This document shows, piece by piece, positions 63,297 through 64,000 of a stretch of DNA of 64,000 nt (position 1 is the stretch's first letter; the number at the start of each line of letters is the position of its first letter). Below the pieces are notes generated by a model, which did not search any database, was not told the origin of the DNA, and saw only the letters and a list, made by a program, of their open reading frames with translations. The DNA is from Chloracidobacterium thermophilum B. Lineage in GTDB: Bacteria > Acidobacteriota > Blastocatellia > Chloracidobacteriales > Chloracidobacteriaceae. The position numbers were made by a program, and so were the translations under genes. The stretch spans positions 1,099,501-1,163,500 of the forward strand of contig NC_016024.1 in assembly GCF_000226295.1 (NCBI RefSeq). The letters run 5' to 3'.

Positions 63297-64000
63297 ATGT
63301 CTGATACTGAAACCCCAAAGCCCGATATTACCCAACTTCTGGAAGCACACCGGCGTGATCGTGCTTCGCTGCACTGGGAAGGGACGTTCCGCGAGTACTT
63401 TGAAATGGCGGTCAAGCGGCCTCAGCTCACGCAACTGGCGCATGCCCGCATCTGCGACATGATTCTGGCTGCTGGCACGACGGTCATCAATCCAGGTACG
63501 CGAGATGAGATCACGCGCTACAACTTTTTCAGCGAGGAGCTTTTTGGCATTGATGAGACGATTGAGCAGTTGGTCGAGTACTTCAAGTCGGCGGCCCAAC
63601 GCCTGGAGGTCCGCAAGCGGATTCTCCTGCTGATGGGGCCGGTCGGCGGAGGAAAGTCCACCATCGTCACCTTGCTCAAGCGGGGCCTGGAGAAGTGGAC
63701 ACGCACCGAAGCCGGTGCCGTGTATGCCATCAAGGGCGACCCGATGCATGGCGATCCCATGCACCTCATTCCCCAGGAGCTGCGCCCCGAAATCCAGAAG
63801 CACTACGGCATCTACATTGAGGGCGAACTCAGCCCGCAAGCCCGCTACGACCTGGAGCACACCTACAAGGGACGGCACGAGGATGTCATTGTCGAACGGA
63901 TTGTCTTTTCGGAAAAAGACCGGGTCGGCATCGGCACGTTCGCGCCAAGCGATCCCAAGTCGCAGGATGTCTCCGAGTTGACCGGCTCCATTGACCTTTC
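63297..64000 (+). CDS. prkA: PrkA-type serine protein kinase/AAA protein (partial)
   Basis: The first 234 residues of PrkA, cut by the window edge. WEGTFREYFEMAV, the AAA-type P-loop LLLMGPVGGGKST and GDPMHGDPMHLIPQEL, and HEDVIVERIVFSEKDRVGIGTF are conserved in PrkA. It is a serine kinase/AAA protein found with SpoVR and YeaH-type partners under starvation or sporulation. ATG at 63297. Confidence 0.93.
   Translation, partial: MSDTETPKPDITQLLEAHRRDRASLHWEGTFREYFEMAVKRPQLTQLAHARICDMILAAGTTVINPGTRDEITRYNFFSEELFGIDETIEQLVEYFKSAAQRLEVRKRILLLMGPVGGGKSTIVTLLKRGLEKWTRTEAGAVYAIKGDPMHGDPMHLIPQELRPEIQKHYGIYIEGELSPQARYDLEHTYKGRHEDVIVERIVFSEKDRVGIGTFAPSDPKSQDVSELTGSIDL

Overview
The window is about 64 kb of high-GC bacterial chromosome, densely packed with genes on both strands. 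It holds a BchX-type chlorophyllide a reductase subunit, a PuhE-type photosynthetic-complex assembly protein, menaquinone (MqnD) and MEP-isoprenoid (IspG) enzymes, several Ser/Thr kinases and System II cytochrome c biogenesis. Together these fit a chlorophototrophic acidobacterium of the Chloracidobacterium type. The organism name is an inference from gene content, not from a database search.

Layout. 1-6.3 kb: minus-strand metabolic genes (radical-SAM/DUF512, Nudix, M20 amidohydrolase, alpha/beta hydrolase). 7.0-12.2 kb: a four-gene plus-strand cassette with different composition, encoding a DUF6884-like protein, NurA, HerA and a DpdA-like tRNA-guanine-transglycosylase-fold protein; it looks acquired and is a strong candidate for a DNA modification/defence or DNA-processing system. 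12.6-20.6 kb: bchX, a DnaE that ends inside an N-terminal split-intein half, a sigma-54 response regulator, the F0 genes atpI-atpB-atpE and a cold-shock gene with clear terminators. 20.8-29.3 kb: SRPBCC protein, SDH-type serine proteinase, TonB-like protein, UbiB/AarF kinase, TPR protein, ispG and a MATE exporter. 29.4-36.5 kb: a PuhE-CobW (G3E GTPase) fusion, a frameshifted haloalkane dehalogenase, a DevCAB-like ABC exporter behind two palindromes, and rfbB. 36.9-42.3 kb: ccsA, then minus-strand prmA, era, plsC, surE and tRNA-Pro(GGG). 42.4-56.0 kb: a giant propeller/Y_Y_Y/Ser-Thr kinase, a lipase-like hydrolase, an orphan DNA methyltransferase, a membrane glycosyltransferase-like protein, mqnD, a GNAT pseudogene, an ATP-grasp-like protein, and a kinase-small ORF-HtrA unit.

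56.1-62.6 kb is the most unusual region. It is a minus-strand run encoding a REC-PATAN regulator, a repeat-built coiled-coil protein, an FNR-like flavoprotein, a 2Fe-2S ferredoxin, a V4R protein, a small protein with repeated FF..PW motifs, a phycobiliprotein-like globin that keeps the bilin-attachment cysteine, and a second V4R protein. The globin, two V4R proteins and Fe-S protein match the published 'bilin biosynthesis-associated globin' (BBAG) type of cluster. Here it sits in a phototroph and has extra redox and signalling neighbours. The window ends in a PIN-domain gene and the start of prkA.

The four items most worth follow-up are the BBAG/V4R cluster, the PuhE-CobW fusion (relevant to Zn-bacteriochlorophyll), the HerA-NurA-DpdA cassette and the split DnaE intein.
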